This document shows, in pieces, positions 20,910-33,024 of a stretch of DNA of 64,000 nt. This DNA is from Mrakia gelida (taxonomy: Eukaryota; Basidiomycota; Tremellomycetes; Cystofilobasidiales; Mrakiaceae), in contig BRON01000006.1 of NCBI GenBank assembly GCA_024345305.1, positions 1,054,001 to 1,118,000 on the forward strand, given 5' to 3'. Positions within the stretch are counted from its first letter, which is position 1. Each line of letters opens with the position of its first letter. The notes beneath the pieces are model-generated. The model saw nothing but the letters and a program-made list of their open reading frames with translations, made no database searches and was not told the origin of the DNA. The position numbers and the translations under genes were made by a program.

Positions 20910-21880
20910 CCTACCTTATACCTGGTCTTAATTTGTCCTGCGTCGTATCCTCCGTCTTTACTCTTCTCGGACTCCATCCTCTTCTCCCACCTCGTCTCCT
21001 AAAATTTTACCTGCTCATGTGTCCCGTAGGACCTAGATACCATGCCCCTAATCGTCAACAGCACCGTTCATCCCACCTCAGGTGCTTCTTGCTGCACTCC
21101 GCCACCCGTCACCGAATCCTCCCATCTCGCTCTTTACGGATCTCTTGTACTTCGTCGCTGCGTGGCCAAGCCAGGTCGCTCGTAATCTCACAGCCGATCA
21201 ATCAGGCGAGTCGCTCGGCTCAACCTTCGTCTCTTGATCCTCCTCTCAGCCAGAATGTTTTCCAACGTCTTCAAGCTCAGAGTATGGCCGCAGTTTTCTC
21301 GGAGCCCTCTGCTAGCTTGCTAGCGGTGCCTTGTGCATCTTCAACTGCCGCCATGACAGTGGCAGCCCCATGACAGCCAAATCTCGCGTGCTGCACTCTT
21401 GTTCAGATCCTTCGACTTTTCGACTTGGGCCGTTCCCCTCGACGTCCACCCCTTCCCCATTATTTCTTCCTATGTTCGTACCATCCGTCCAAAAAACTTT
21501 GCAGACCCCTGCTGATTCTTACTGCACCGGGTCGACAGTTATTGCCTCAGCCAGTCGTTGTCACTGTCCTCGTACCCTCCACCTCCGAGGCAGCAACTCA
21601 TGTTTCGCAGTCCGACCTGGTCAGTGTGTTTTCTCCTTTTTGTTCCTCCATCCGCCTCTAAACCCGAATCGTTCGTTTGTATTCGTCAGAGCACCCAGCC
21701 AACGCACGTCTCATCGTCTTTCCATTCTCCATCCCCCGCTCCCTCCTCAACAATCTACCCGACCTCCGCTGAACCTCAACACCACAGATCACCCAGTTAT
21801 TCCTCCACCACCTCCCTTCCCGCAAGCGACTTTGCCGTTATGCTCATGGAAGTCGATATGGTCGAAACGAGAAGAGGTCG
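20910..21880. other. no supported gene
   Basis: Several plus-strand frames are open (up to 211 codons), but they are Ser/Pro/His-rich, overlap one another, and show no domain or splice pattern. Probably open by composition. Confidence 0.4.
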
Positions 21881-21882
21881 AT

Positions 21883-22428
21883 TCAGTCAAGTTTAAAAGC
21901 CAGAGAGATGATGAACGACCTCTTTGGGAGCATCAGGCTGATAGAGGAAGTTCGACGAGGTTTTGAGTCATTCAACAAGATCAGGTTCTGCGATGGAAAG
22001 AAAAAATAAGAGGAAAGAGAAAACTCAGCGAGGGAAGGGAGGACGGAGAGGTTAGCGACGACGACGCGACGGAGAGAGGATTCAAAGCGACGACTGGATT
22101 CGAACATTGATGAGAGTCTACGCTGGAGGGCAAGAATCCATACGAATAGAGTCGCATAAGTCCCAGAGCACGTGTCGGAAAGCGGGAGTGAGGAAAAGAA
22201 GATCATCAGACATCCCTTGACGGACTTCTTCACCGTCCCAAGCGTCAAAGCCTGACCAGCCATCGTAGCTTCAAGAACCGGATCATTGGCCTGCGAAACA
22301 CCTCGAGACCAAAGCAGAACGTCGGCGAATCCGAGACCAAACCGAAAAAGGATCGCTCGATGAACGCCGACGTTCATGCTCGGCTTGACACTCAGCATCG
22401 AAACAATTCCCACTCCCAGGGACGTCAT
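21883..22428 (-). CDS. possible seven-helix receptor-like gene fragment
   Basis: From ATG 22428 a 181-codon frame is open to 21883. It starts MTSLGVGIVSMLSVKPSMNV, then HRAILFRFGLGFADVLLW, PVLEATMAGQALTLGT and TYATLFVWILALQRRL. The spacing (short loop, a helix with an 'FGLGFAD'-type core, then a helix after a small loop) recalls helices 2 and 3 of fungal Git3-like receptors. The C-terminal third is Ser/Leu-rich and may be non-coding. The receptor idea is weak; membrane character is clearer than identity. Confidence 0.3.
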   Translation of the reverse strand: MTSLGVGIVSMLSVKPSMNVGVHRAILFRFGLGFADVLLWSRGVSQANDPVLEATMAGQALTLGTVKKSVKGCLMIFFSSLPLSDTCSGTYATLFVWILALQRRLSSMFESSRRFESSLRRVVVANLSVLPSLAEFSLSSYFFFPSQNLILLNDSKPRRTSSISLMLPKRSFIISLAFKLD

Positions 22429-22666
22429 GGTACAAGAAGTTGAAATTGTAGGTCTCCACGACGCTGTGGAGGAGTCAAGGGGGTGGAAGACGAAGAGAAG
22501 CGGAGCGGGAGTGAGACGAGTCACCGGTGACGCGTTTTTCGCGCTTTTTCTTGTCGTACAAGTGAGCTGAACGAAACAAACTCACAAGGAGGATTCCGTC
22601 TCTTTCGTCAAACTCGCAGATTCGGACGCTCTCCCTGATCTATCAACACTTCCCGAAACAAAAACG

Positions 22667-22840
22667 ATGAAGGAGGCTCTGTCGAGTCCTCATTCTGGAC
22701 TCTGGAAGTCTGCAATGGACGAGGAGATGTACTCGATGGAAGCCAGCCAAGTTTTTGAGTTGACTGAGCTCCCACCCCGCACGCAGGCAGAGGGAGGCAA
22801 ATGGGTTTATGTGATCAAGCGAAATGAATGGAGTAGGCTA
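22667..22840 (+). pseudogene. copia RT N-terminal relic
   Basis: Plus strand reads KEALSSPHSGLWKSAMDEEM, YSMEASQVFELTELP and GGKWVYVIKRN, matching the start of the RT domain in A1 (FWREAMDEEMVSMEGNGVFE). Cut after about 55 codons. Confidence 0.8.
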
Positions 22841-22849
22841 GTGCGAGGA

Positions 22850-23640
22850 GTTACGAGGAGGTCAAAGAGATGTGAAGGACGCGGTAATTTGAGGTAAATT
22901 AGAGCGACTCAGAGCTCAGTTTCAAGCAGCATCACGAAGGCCGCAGGTGACGGCTCGGATCGTGAGGACTGGGAGTGGAGGCGGGAGCGGTGGATCGCTT
23001 ACTCGAGGAGTGAGTTCGCTTTCGACTTCCACGACTTGACTGCTAACTCTTTCTTCACTTCGATCCTTCCTTGCTTCCAGCAAAGCATCCTTTCGGCAGC
23101 CAACAGCGCTGTCAAAGCTGACGCCCACTGGCAGCTTTCGTCAACCTCATCGACAGTCGTCCAATCATCGACAATCGTCCAATTCTCTCGGCTCCTCTCA
23201 CCCTCGGATCGCCTTCCTTCCATCCCTCGTCCATCTCCTCATCCTCTCTTGCTCGAGTCTCCCTCACTTCTGCTCCCCAACCTTAAAAGTAGAGAAAGAG
23301 TGTTGATTAGTGAACGAGATGATTTGAGGCGGGTAGGAAGAGAGAAACTGACGAAGGGAAGAAATTTTGGGTGCTGCCGAATCACGTGGTTTGGGACGCC
23401 TCGCGATGATCCACCGTGGGGATTACTCGGACGTTTGTTTAATCGCTGTACCGTCGATGATCTTTGATCTAAACTGGCCTCTGTGCGCGCCAATCTTAAA
23501 CTTGTCCCGGTCCGGTCCGGTCCGGATAAGGTACAACTTTAGAGCGAGACCCAGGAGGAAGTCAAGCCGGGTGTAGAGGTATCCCCTGACCCCATAACTT
23601 CGAAGTCCCTCGGAGTATCTGCTCTTCAACCCCAACCCCA
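22850..23640. other. intergenic, upstream of the lyase
   Basis: No supported gene. A short GGTCC tandem (four units, about 23507-23526) lies about 125 bases upstream of the lyase start. Confidence 0.45.
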
Positions 23641-23649
23641 TCTCGCAAG

Positions 23650-26600
23650 ATGATTTTCTGGTCATCCTTCAGGGCCATCTTGCTCCTCTCGAGCTTAGCG
23701 GCAGCTCTCGTGTCCCACAATGAAACCGATACAGGTCCGTACTTGCTCAGCCTGTCATCTCCTCTTTCGGAACATAGTACGTTTCGTTCTGACCCGCGGT
23801 AACTCCTCTTCCCCCAGGCATCACATTGTCCTCGGACTACCTTTCCTTTACTGTGAACAAGACCTGGACAGCTATCACCGACATCATCTATAACGGCGAG
23901 CATGTTCTCGGCGTGCCAGACTATAATCCGGCCACTCGCCTGGGAATGTTCTATTACGACTGTTACTGCATTCCCAACGCCGTCGTAGAATCCCCCACAA
24001 ACTTCAACCCTGCAGGTTCAAGAAAATGTGACATCCCCACTTCCTTGATTCTGCCGGGTGTTTCGCTAACCCTCTTTCTTGTTCATCTCTCGCGCTTCCC
24101 TTCCCATCTGAAAAGGGTATACGGGAGAGAGCGGAAATCAAACGTTCCAAACGTTAGTACTTTGCAACCTTTTTATTTCCCGAACAAATTAAAATAGATA
24201 TTCATGCATCTCACAACTGAACACATCCTCGCGCCTTCCCTCCCTGCCTTACCTTGTCCTGCCTCGGCTTCTCGGCTTTTTAACCCTCCTTTTAGATACT
24301 ATGGGACGGACCTCTCCAACACCAGCTGGGCAGCAGTAGTTATGAGCGAAACATATGCTCCAACCGGTCAATGTGAGTCCTCTCGATTGATTTCCAAATC
24401 TGCGGCGATGGACCTGACCCGACCGTTCATCAGTTTTCCAGCAGTATTGGTTAGTCATTGCTCAGGTATTTTCGACAACGTTCGACAAAATCTCACTCAG
24501 GTTTATTTCTTCTCTTTTTTAGGTTCCTTCGAGGTAAGAACATGCTTTGCTTCTTCAACCGCAAAAGCGCAAGGAGCCTGACTGGACCTGGATCATCAGA
24601 TGGAGAGACTGGTCTTCACACCTTCAGTCGTCTGGCCTACCTCAACTCACTTTACTCGGACCACAACGTCACCAACCTCGGGAATGTGCAGGAGGTGAAC
24701 TGGACCATGCTGCCTGACATCTCAAAGTTCACAATCGCTGAATATGCTTCTTCAAATCAGCTTCGGCAAATTCTTACACCAAACACGCCTATCTGGACGC
24801 ACCTCGTCACCAACCCTACACAATACGGTAACCTTCCTTCCGCTAATGCGACAAAAAACGAAACCGTCGTTCAGGATGCGACCTGGTCAGCTCTACTTTC
24901 CGAACAACCCACTGCGGCTTACGCCGCTGACCTTGTCGTACACCTTGTATCACAATCTCAGGTACCTTGCCAACACTCCTAACGAGCCATACGTGAAGGT
25001 CTGTACCCTGTTTCTATACCCCCCCTTTCAACTTCAACTTCTCGCCCTATGCACAGATTCCCTTATCTAACAAATCCACTCACTTGTCCAAATCACAGGA
25101 GCAATCCGATTACTTCACAAAATACGAATGGCAAGACCATTATCAATACCACAAGGCTCACGGCTTCTTCGCCGATGGCTCCCACAGCGGGTGCGTTGAA
25201 TGTATCCATCAACCTTTCTGATGATGTCCTGAAACTCAAGATAAACATTCATCAGAAACTCGACCATGGGACTCTGGGCCATTCAGAACTATGAAGGATA
25301 CAGCGGTGGGCCCGGCAGGAGTGATCTTCTGGTTGATAACAGGTACGTCAACTCAACTACTTGACCCACTCTGAGCGAGCGATGCTAATCTATGCTACCT
25401 TTATATTAGTATCTATGACTACTACCTTAGTAACCACGGAGGAACCTCCACCATGAACCTTACTACGTAAGCGATGGTATCCTGTATACTCGGTCAATTT
25501 GTTCGCTGATCTTAGAGCATGCTCACTTCGCACAGTGGATTCGACCGAATCTTTGGTCCTACTTTCTTCTACGTAAGCTCCATTTATTACCTTCACTCGC
25601 ACTGTCTTCAAATTACCAATAACACCAATCTCCGATTCTCAAAGCTTAACAGAGGAGGAGATCTGCCAACCCTTCTCGCCGATGCCGAGTCGTACTCATA
25701 CCTCAGCAACTCGGACGTTTCTGCGGATTTCTACGACTCTATCGCTTGGCTCGTTCCCGGATACGGTTAGTCAACTTTTCGTAATACTAGACTTGTCCTT
25801 CTTGCACGATTCTCAAATAGATTCCTACATCCTAGCCCCGACCACTTCGCGTGGGAATCTTACGCTCAATATCACCCTGCCGTCTGGTGCTGGAACGACC
25901 ACTGCCGTCCTTTCCGCAATTGGTGTAGACCCACAAGTACATTCTTCTTGGTCTCCCCACGAACTCGAGAGCTTGGTCTGATGGGTCGGTCATGTTTTTT
26001 TCCAGGATGCCTTGGATCCTAGCGTGTATCAGTACTGGGCCAACGTCTCCTCCAACGGAACCGCTACCATCCCTCGAGTCAGGGCCGGCAGCTACCGCTT
26101 GACAGTCTACTCTAATGGTGCGATCATGACCTCCCCTCTTAGTGATTGTACAGCTCCGATTAACGCTTTATAATTTCTAGGTATCTTCGGAGACTATCAC
26201 ACGGACAAGGTGATCATTCAGGCTGGCAACAACACCTCTATTGCCGAGGTCTGGGAAGCAGAATCTGCAGGTGTCGAGGTATTCCGAATTGGAGGTTGGT
26301 TTTTTTCTTCTGTTTCGTTGCCGGCTGTCTGGTCATTCCACAGTCCTGACTTTTTCGTCTCAGTTCCTGACAAGACCGCAGGAGAGTACAGACACGGTTT
26401 CGCCACGGATCTTAACCGAACGAACCACCCTCAGCAATACCGGTGCGAAATTACTCACATCTTGCAATACTCAGCCGCAAAAAAGGCTTATTAATAATCT
26501 TTACCTTTTTGGACAGGTCCTACTGGGGCTACTGGGACTTCCCAACAGACTTCCCGAATGGTGTCAACTACACCGTAGGAGTAAGCGATTATTCCGTTGA

Positions 26601-27643
26601 CTGGGTGAGTTTACTGTATCTCCTTCCTTCGGCGACAGCCCTAACAGCGCTGGCTTCCCGCGGAAACTACCAGAATTACATCCACTTCTCCCGATACGGT
26701 CACACCTATCCCAAGAGTAAGTCTGTTCCCCGTTTACTACACACTCCCCCGATGATTCACTTACTGTTTTACTCTGGCGGAACACTAGGGCTTGACACCG
26801 TCGTCGTGAACAACGTAAACGAGTGGCAAATTAACTTTGCTGTTAGCGGAACCCTCTTGACCAACAAGGACTCAAAGAAAGCGTAAGTTTACCTTTCCAT
26901 CTCCTTATCCAGCATCTGCAGAAGTTGACCTACTTTGCTTTCCCACACTTACCTCAGAACCTTCACCGTCCAGCTGGCCGGTGCTCGTACTCCCAGCGGA
27001 AACACCGATATCCCTGAACCATCCAGCAACAACTCCGACCTTGCCTACAGCGTCTACGTCAATGATCACGCGCCCATGTAAGCCCGCTTCCTCGAATGAC
27101 TGCAACGTTGTCTCGCTGACACGTAGCCTTTTGATGATAGGGTTTGGACGATCCCTGTACGCTTCCTACCTCTCTTCACTACAAATGTAACCAACTGACC
27201 TGCTTTCCTTCCAGTACAATGCCTCTTCTTCCTGCTCGCAGCGAAGCGGTATCGGGTGCTACTTGCTTAAGCATAAGTTCGTTCACTTTTTCTTTACTGA
27301 GGGGGCTTAGTCTTCTGTTGTGTGTTTCCTCCCTCCCTGACTAAATTGAATCGCCTTCTTCTTTCAGGTTCGAGTTCGAGGGTGACCATCTTAATGAGGG
27401 TTGGAACAAGATGATCCTTGCTCTTCCTTTCAACTCCAGTGGTGGTGGTACGTTCCTTGACTTACATTTCTAACAGTTCAAGAGAGCTGACTCCTTCCCA
27501 TTATGTGCCCTGAAGATGTTAACTTCCGGGACTTCTCGGTGGACGTCATGTGCAAGTACCTCGGTTCTTGATAAACTAGAACAGTTGCTGATTCCTGATT
27601 CTTTGTAACAGACGACGCCGTCAGACTCGAACTCTCTGATTAG
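23650..27643 (+). CDS. secreted rhamnogalacturonan lyase (PL4)
   Basis: Cleaves the rhamnogalacturonan I backbone of pectin by beta-elimination; secreted. Starts at ATG 23650 with a signal peptide (MIFWSSFRAILLLSSLAAAL). Exon 1 ends at 23734 (GTCCGT) and exon 2 covers 23818-24015 (YLSFTVNKTWTAITDIIYNG). Later blocks fit the family: VMSETYAPTGQ; a very small exon giving YWFLR; GETGLHTFSRLAYLNSLYS; DATW|YLANTPNEPYVK across an in-frame intron (24887-24960); SDYFTKYEWQDHYQYHKAHG; GLWAIQNYEGYSGGPGRSDL; IYDYYLSNHGG; GFDRIFGPTFFYVNRGGD; a middle FnIII-like region (NLTLNITLPSGAGT, VRAGSYRLTVYSNG); VPDKTAGEYRHGFATDLNR; YWGYWDFPTDFPNGVNYTVG; WNYIHFSRYGHTYP; and a C-terminal jelly-roll region (WQINFAVSGTLLTN, FRDFSVDVMYDAVRLELSD) ending at TAG 27641. 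About fifteen introns, no lesion seen. It is the clearest intact single-function gene here besides the ABC transporter. Confidence 0.93.
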
Positions 27644-27856
27644 GAGCACGTCCGCTCGGGTTTGCATCTATCCATGATCTTTATACTTCGTTTCTGTGTA
27701 TCAAGTTATAGGAAGACACTTTATTGTGGCAGGTTACGCAAGTTTAAAACATTTACGACGACCATTTGCAGTGCCCATTGAGGAAGCAAATGAAGAAGAT
27801 GCCTCCTGACTATGTAAAGGGACGTTCTTACAAACCTAATGATAATGAGTGCTGCA
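27644..27856. other. 3' flank of the lyase gene
   Basis: AT-rich compared with surroundings and with no reading frame of note; probably the 3' UTR and terminator region. Confidence 0.4.
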
Positions 27857-27960
27857 AAGCCTAACGGTGTGCTGACCCGATTAGAGCTCTAATCGGCCCC
27901 AATCCGTGAGGTCGACTTCGCGCTCGACCCCGATCAGAGACTGAGTGGGGAGGTGAAACA
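27857..27960 (+). repeat. palindromic element F, short copy F3
   Basis: Begins CCTAACGGTGTGCTGACC. A perfect 20-base palindrome at 27877-27896 (arm CCGATTAGAG) is followed by CCCCAATCCGTGAGGTCGAC, and the first arm returns as CGATCAGAG near 27934. Same plan as F1 and F2, but with a different arm sequence. Confidence 0.7.
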
Positions 27961-27970
27961 GCAGGAGAGA

Positions 27971-27989
27971 AAACAACAGCCTGTTGTTT
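27971..27989 (+). repeat. dispersed palindrome, copy 6 (variant stem)
   Basis: AAACAACAGCCTGTTGTTT. Compared with the main form, a G-C pair became A-T on both arms, keeping the 9-base complementarity. Confidence 0.8.
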
Positions 27990-28435
27990 CTTATCCACGC
28001 TAGTAAAGCCGACGTTGGACGAGTGAGTGTTTGGTATCGACGTCTTAAACTCGCCAAGTCTTGGATCTTGCTGACTCGCCCTTTTTATAGATACTGGCGC
28101 ATTCAGCAGATGCTCATGAACTCGACGCTAATCAAGCGCATTATTGTGCTTAGGGAACGACAACGAAAAGACTGAGGAAACGGAGGGTATAGTGAGATTG
28201 GGCGGTGTCTTGTTGTGCAAAGGTAGGGAAAGGAAACGAGGATTTTTGAGGACCTGCCAAAGCCCGACGAAAAGAGGAGTATGAGTAAAGAAGTCTCGAA
28301 AACAGACAATAGGGACAGATCTCCCACGTCGGTTCGAGTTAGAGCGACCAAACACAGAAGGAACAAGAGGAAAGGAAGGACGCCCAACACCGTGACTCTT
28401 TCCAATCCCTAGCGAACCTTCCAGTACCGGCTTTT
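27990..28435. other. probable LTR body, no gene
   Basis: No supported gene. It lies upstream of the LTR end at 28502 and is probably the rest of that LTR, but its start is not clear. Confidence 0.35.
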
Positions 28436-28439
28436 GTCC

Positions 28440-28690
28440 GCTGTGTTTGAGGAGGTTCTGACGAGCATCTCTCTGCTGCAAACTACACACCTCCATCTAA
28501 CATATTAAGAGTCTAAGTCGCACAAAGCAAACGCTCAAGCTCAACATCAACAACAACAAGAACGTCAAAGTACCATGACGACTGCCGCGTCTTCAGAGAA
28601 GAACCTTCGGCGCTATAAGCCGGTCCCGTTTGATGGCCGAAGCTACCAGACGTGGGCAGGCGATGGCGAGACCATGAAGGTGATAAGATC
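28440..28690 (+). mobile_element. LTR end, leader and Gag start of a copia element
   Basis: GACGAGCATCTCTCTGC, then AACTACACACCTCC and TCTAACA (to 28502), matches the 3' end of the LTR B/D family. A leader follows, then ATG 28575 with RRYKPVPFDGRSYQTWAGD, a typical copia Gag N-terminus. The frame is lost after about 40 codons. This ties the B/C/D LTR family to copia elements. Confidence 0.65.
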
Positions 28691-28699
28691 AAATCGAGC

Positions 28700-30027
28700 C
28701 GAACCCGCAACCTCGAAACATCTTTCTTCCTCCTGTCCTCTTCCCTTCGTCACCGCCGACCAGCTCTAAGCCGGATACGATACGTACAGTGCATGATTTC
28801 CTCGTAATTGAGCAACGATAAGCTGTCTGTTCTCTGTCCTTCAGTTTCACCTCCCCAATCCTTCTTTCTGGCAAAAAGGGCCCAATCGGGTTCCGTCGCT
28901 CTACCCCTCTCTGCCCCTCATCCAAGTGCTAACATCAGCTCAGGTAATAAGGACTTCGGAGGACAAATAGTCAAAATCAAGCTTGTCGGCTTTTCCCTCC
29001 GTCCCTCCCTCCCTACCTCCTGCTCCTCCCTCGTCGTTCGAGCTCACCTTCCTGCTCGATCTCGCTAAGGACACCACACCTTGACTCTTTGTTTATTTCT
29101 TTTTGGATCGAGGATGGAACGGCCGACGGGAGTCAGTCAGCAACGTCAACGGATTCTTGAGCCCGAACGGCAGCCGAGAGAGCCCCAGCTCCATCGCCCG
29201 TCCATGGTTCAACCAGGACCCGAAGGAACGAGAGAGGTTGCTCTCCACCGGATATAGGTGGCCGTTACGGACCTGCAGCTCACGCGTGCATACGAGACGC
29301 GTCAATCGAGTCGCTGAAAGGGGGTTTGAGCTCCCAACAAAGAACTCTTTGTCTTCCCCGCTTTCAGTCTGGACCATGACTCGACGATTGACACGATCGT
29401 TTGCCGCCAGTGGGACCTTATTGCATCTCTTACCATGTCCATCGAACGAGGATTCCACTTGGTCATTCAAGCCTCCTCCTTAGCGTGCGCAACACAAAGA
29501 GGATGCTGACGAGGCTCACAAAATTAGAGGGTCGACAAGAAAGCTGCTCAGAGGACTGTATATAGAAAGAAGAAAACATAGATAGATTCGTAAACACCCA
29601 CGGACCCAAGTACCTTGACGACAGACAAGACTTCGCTCACTCTTCTCTTCCTCTTTAGATGTGGCTTCCTGACAGGACCAGGCTGAGTTCAGAAGTGAAT
29701 CTTCCGTGGATTCCTCCTTTCGCTCGCCTCCCTCAGCTTCACAAATCAAGATATAAACCCTACTGTTCGCTTGTCTTATCCAATCTCTCCAGGCGGCAGT
29801 AGGACATCCCTGCCTCAATTCTCGACCAATCGTCCAATTCCTTCTCCTCCTTTCATTTTTGGTCACGTCCGAACAGCTCCTGTCGTGATGTACACTTACA
29901 ACGTTGCTAGCCATCAAGAGGGAGGTCGCGACCTGTAAGATGAGGGGAAGGAGGAGGTCAAAATCTCGCCCTGGAGGAGATCGGAAAGACGGAAGGGAGG
30001 GACAAGGAAGGGAGCGAACGCGTTGAG
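28700..30027. other. no supported gene; one weak palindrome
   Basis: Contains a diverged palindrome at 28813-28831 (CAACGATAAGCTGTCTGTT) whose downstream sequence (TCCTTCAGTTTCACCTCCCC, then AAAGGGCCCAA) matches copy 12 at 54378. A minus-strand frame of 125 codons at 29093-29470 is open but unrecognised and may be shadow. Confidence 0.4.
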
Positions 30028-30339
30028 TGTTAGAAGGTGGGTGTAGTTCGCTGCAGAGAGACGCTAGTCAGTACAAGTCATATAGATGTGTCTCACGTAG
30101 AGTAGCTAAAGTTAGAACTCACCTGGAGAGAGATGCTCGTCAGTACAAGTGAAGAGCAACTCTCTGCGAGGTTCGTGAGCTTATATACCTATGGGTCGAT
30201 TTAGTGGAACCGACTAGAAAGAACTACGGACTACTCTATAACGTAGCTAGATAGAGAACCTATGGAAAGAGAGAGAGACAGAGAAGGAATGTTCTAGAAA
30301 CAACTCGACGCGACTGCCCGCTCGTCGTCCTTTTCAACA
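30028..30339 (-). repeat. solo LTR B1 with an intron-like segment
   Basis: 312 bases. Sense is minus: TGTTGAAAAG at 30339 to CCTTCTAACA at 30028, with a TATATAAGC box followed by the presumed transcribed region. At 30051-30122 the sense strand has CTCCAG|GTGAGTTCTAAC ... CTCTGCAG|, a 72-base GT-AG segment whose last 28 bases repeat the 28 bases just before it. LTR D lacks this segment at the same point. No target duplication found. Confidence 0.75.
30051..30122 (-). other. candidate intron inside LTR B1
   Basis: 72 bases, donor GTGAGT, acceptor CTCTGCAG, flanked by the direct repeat ACTTGTACTGAC-N-AGC. Removing it gives the arrangement seen in LTR D (CACTTGTACTGACAAGC ... CTACAG|CGAACTACACCC). 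Confidence 0.6.
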
Positions 30340-31750
30340 CGAGTCGCATTGGCGGAGCAACTACTTCCCAGGATCGAACTCGCTGCCCTTCCTCCTAAAT
30401 CAAAGTGGACTTCACTCTCCCGGTTTCTACGACGCATCCCTCCACCGTCACGGGTCTTCCCATCCTCGCTACGCCACGTACCTCCATCATCCAGCACCTC
30501 CCCCTCGTCCTGAAACTTTGCACGATCACGTCTCTACCAATCCTCTACTCTTTCCCAAGCTTTAAGTCATCCTCGACTCCCTCTTCAAACTCAAGCTCAA
30601 CAACACCTTTCCCTTCCCTCAGCCCAGTCGTTCGCCCTACTTTTTCTCGCTCCTCTATCTGCCTCTTCTACTCATCTCTGACTCGTTCTTGTTTGTCTAG
30701 TCCTTTCCAGAACCTCAGCATCAGTAGTTCCTTCGAGGAGGACCGGAAGTCGTCTCGGCAGCGAGATTGAGAAGGTATCTCTCAATCGAGATGCAGGAGT
30801 CTACGAAGGCCGAGGGATGTTAAACACGTGGCCAAAGAAATGAGGGAGGAGGGATCTGGTGCCAGCTCGGGGACGCAGTAGCGGACTGTCAAAAGGAGTG
30901 GGAGGCGTTTGGCTTTCGTTTTGTTCCATCGTGCTTTTCCCTGCGTCTCTTTTGGCTGTAATCATCTGACTTTGCTTCGTTTCGGTCCCGTACTGCTCTC
31001 CTCCTTTATGATCTGTCTCTCTTCCTCACGACGTTATGCTTTCGTTTTCGGTTCCTCTTGCTCCTTTTTCTCCATCTTTCGCCTCACCCTCATCCATCCG
31101 CAGGGGACGTACCGGCACCCTCCTTTCTCTTGTTCTAAAAAAATCCCTTTTCTGTCTGTAAGCTCTCTACTTCTTTAAATCGCTCCTAGTCCTTTGTTTC
31201 ACCCGTACTCATTGGTCCCGTCCCTTTGTTCATAGATTTTTCCTGCTTCTCGTTTCAGCCTTCACAGTGGTTTGCCTCACTTCCCTTTGATTGCATCGCC
31301 TCCCTCAAATACGCTCGTCTTGTTTGTACCTTCTAATCTCTCTACCTTGAATGAGGTTTGGGTTAAACCTCGTGCCATTTTTACTTTGTCGCATCGCTTC
31401 GTTCAATCTTCACATCTCCCAATTCTTAGCTTCGAAATATTTGAGTCTTCTACTTTCCAGATAAGACTGGCGTATCTGGTAGCAAGGGAGACAGGGAGGC
31501 GAAGGGTCCGCTTTCTCGAGAGAGGAGGGCCGTGGGAAGGAAGGCTGAACAACACGATCGACGCGATTCGCTTATTGTCCTTCACTTTTTTTCAACAAGG
31601 TATTGAAGGTATTCACTGCCTATCGGAGAATCCTGAACATCCCTTCCATTTCCTTTTCAGCTCTCGTCTTCCATCCGAAGGTCGTCCGATACATGTCCGA
31701 CTTCTTGTCGAGTGCGAGAGTCTAGTGTACTTAGTTTGTCGCGTCGTCCC
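30340..31750. other. no supported gene
   Basis: Plus-strand frames at 30405-30770, 30909-31178 and 31272-31772 are open but Ser/Phe/Leu-rich with no domain. The last contains YLVARETGRRRVRFLERG and might be an exon, at low confidence. Confidence 0.35.
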
Positions 31751-31899
31751 AGATCGGCATTACCGCTTCTGAGAAAACGATTCCGTATCCGACGCGGATC
31801 GCTCAGGAACCCCCGAAGATAGATGGAGCAGGTTTCGGTGGTCCTGGACGTCTAGTATCTGGACCAAAAAGAAGCGAAAGAAAGTGAGGAAGCGCAATC

Positions 31900-32282
31900 C
31901 GGAGAAGTCAAGACTATTGCTCACAAATCCCTTTCCCAAAGTGACCTTGTGCTTCCTCCTTTGCAGCCCATCTAAGAGGCTCAACGTAGCCAACATCCTC
32001 TCCTCATTTTCCTTCTCCGAAACCAGCATCTCAATCTCGCCATCCCCAACCTGTGTGCACTCCCCAACTCCCCTCTCAGCCAGCTCCCTCACAAGCCCTC
32101 TCCACGCCTCCGCAGTATCAAACTCACCTCTTCTTATAGCCGGGACCTCTGCATACCCTTCCCTTCTCCTCCTGAAATCGAAAAGCTGAGTCGGCAAAGC
32201 CTTCACACACTCACCGGTAAAAGGAAGGTTAATTCCGGCTGACCGTCTCATTGGGTGGTCTCGTACGAACCGGGGGACATCC
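31900..32282 (-). CDS. unrecognised coding exon(s)
   Basis: A minus-strand frame with balanced, charged composition: DVPRFVRDHPMRRSAGINLP, FDFRRRREGYAEVPAIRRGE, DTAEAWRGLVRELAERGVGE, MLVSEKENEERMLATLSLL. It has no ATG at its upstream end (GTG at 32284), so a 5' exon is probably missing. It remains open to 31760, but the part after RRKHK looks like intron plus a second exon. No domain recognised; it may be a relic. Confidence 0.4.
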
Positions 32283-32339
32283 ACGCAGCCGTTATCGTCG
32301 CTGCTACCGGGTTATTTTTATTTTTAAGTCGCTCTGAAC

Positions 32340-32960
32340 CTTGTCCTTTTTTTTCTTTTACTGGAGGCTTCCTCTATGGAGCGATCTGACTCGCTTGGCT
32401 GCGACAGCTCTCGCGCGTCGGACCCAGCTCGGTCTCGAGTCCGTCCCTGCGACGGCTGTTGCTTCTTCGGATCCTATCGATGGATACTGGAGTCTGCGAA
32501 ACCCTCCTGCTCCATCGAACAATTCGAACGCGCCGGAGGTATGCAAAGGAAGGGTTCCGTTCGGAGAGTTTGAGGAAAGAGATATCGTTTTGAACTAAAC
32601 TCTGCTTCTTCCTTTGTCTGCGCCATGCGTGTCTAGTTCTGACGACGCTTCCTTATCTACTAAAAGTGGGTTCGCGTTCCTACTGGTTTGGGGATACCTC
32701 GAAGGAGCCAGATGATCTCTTGTTCCTCCGGGCACTCGTCGGTTGCTCGAGAGCGAAGATTATCTCTTCACAAAGCGAGCTGGGAAACGACATGAGGGAG
32801 GAAGCGGAGCGGGATGTCCTTTACTAATCGTCCCTTCCCTCTGTTGAAGACAGCGACGCGAGGACCCCTGTGTTCCATTTCTCACATAGCTTACTCCATA
32901 GTTTCCCACCCAGCTGTCGTCATTTTTTTTATTCTATCTTGTGCTATAATATTCATCGTC
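32340..32960. other. possible exon, otherwise nothing
   Basis: A plus-strand frame (LPLWSDLTRLAATALARRTQ, then VPATAVASSDPIDGYWSLRN) ends at a good donor GAG|GTATGC near 32538. No partner exon was found. The rest shows nothing. Confidence 0.3.
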
Positions 32961-32970
32961 GTCTAGCGCA

Positions 32971-33023
32971 GAATGATAACTAACTCGCACAACCCCAACT
33001 TCCCAGGACCAGAAGTTTCAACA
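32971..33023 (-). repeat. terminal fragment of LTR family 3
   Basis: In reverse it reads TGTTGAAACTTCTGGTCCTG, then GGAAGTTGGGG and TTGTGCGAGTTA. This matches the start of the LTR at 63466 (TGTTGAAACTTCCGGTCCTG). It stops one base before palindrome copy 8. Confidence 0.8.
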
Positions 33024-33024
33024 G

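Noticed and set aside
21331..21966. 211-codon plus-strand frame
   Set aside because: Ser/Pro/Thr-rich, overlaps two other open frames and has no domain or splice pattern.
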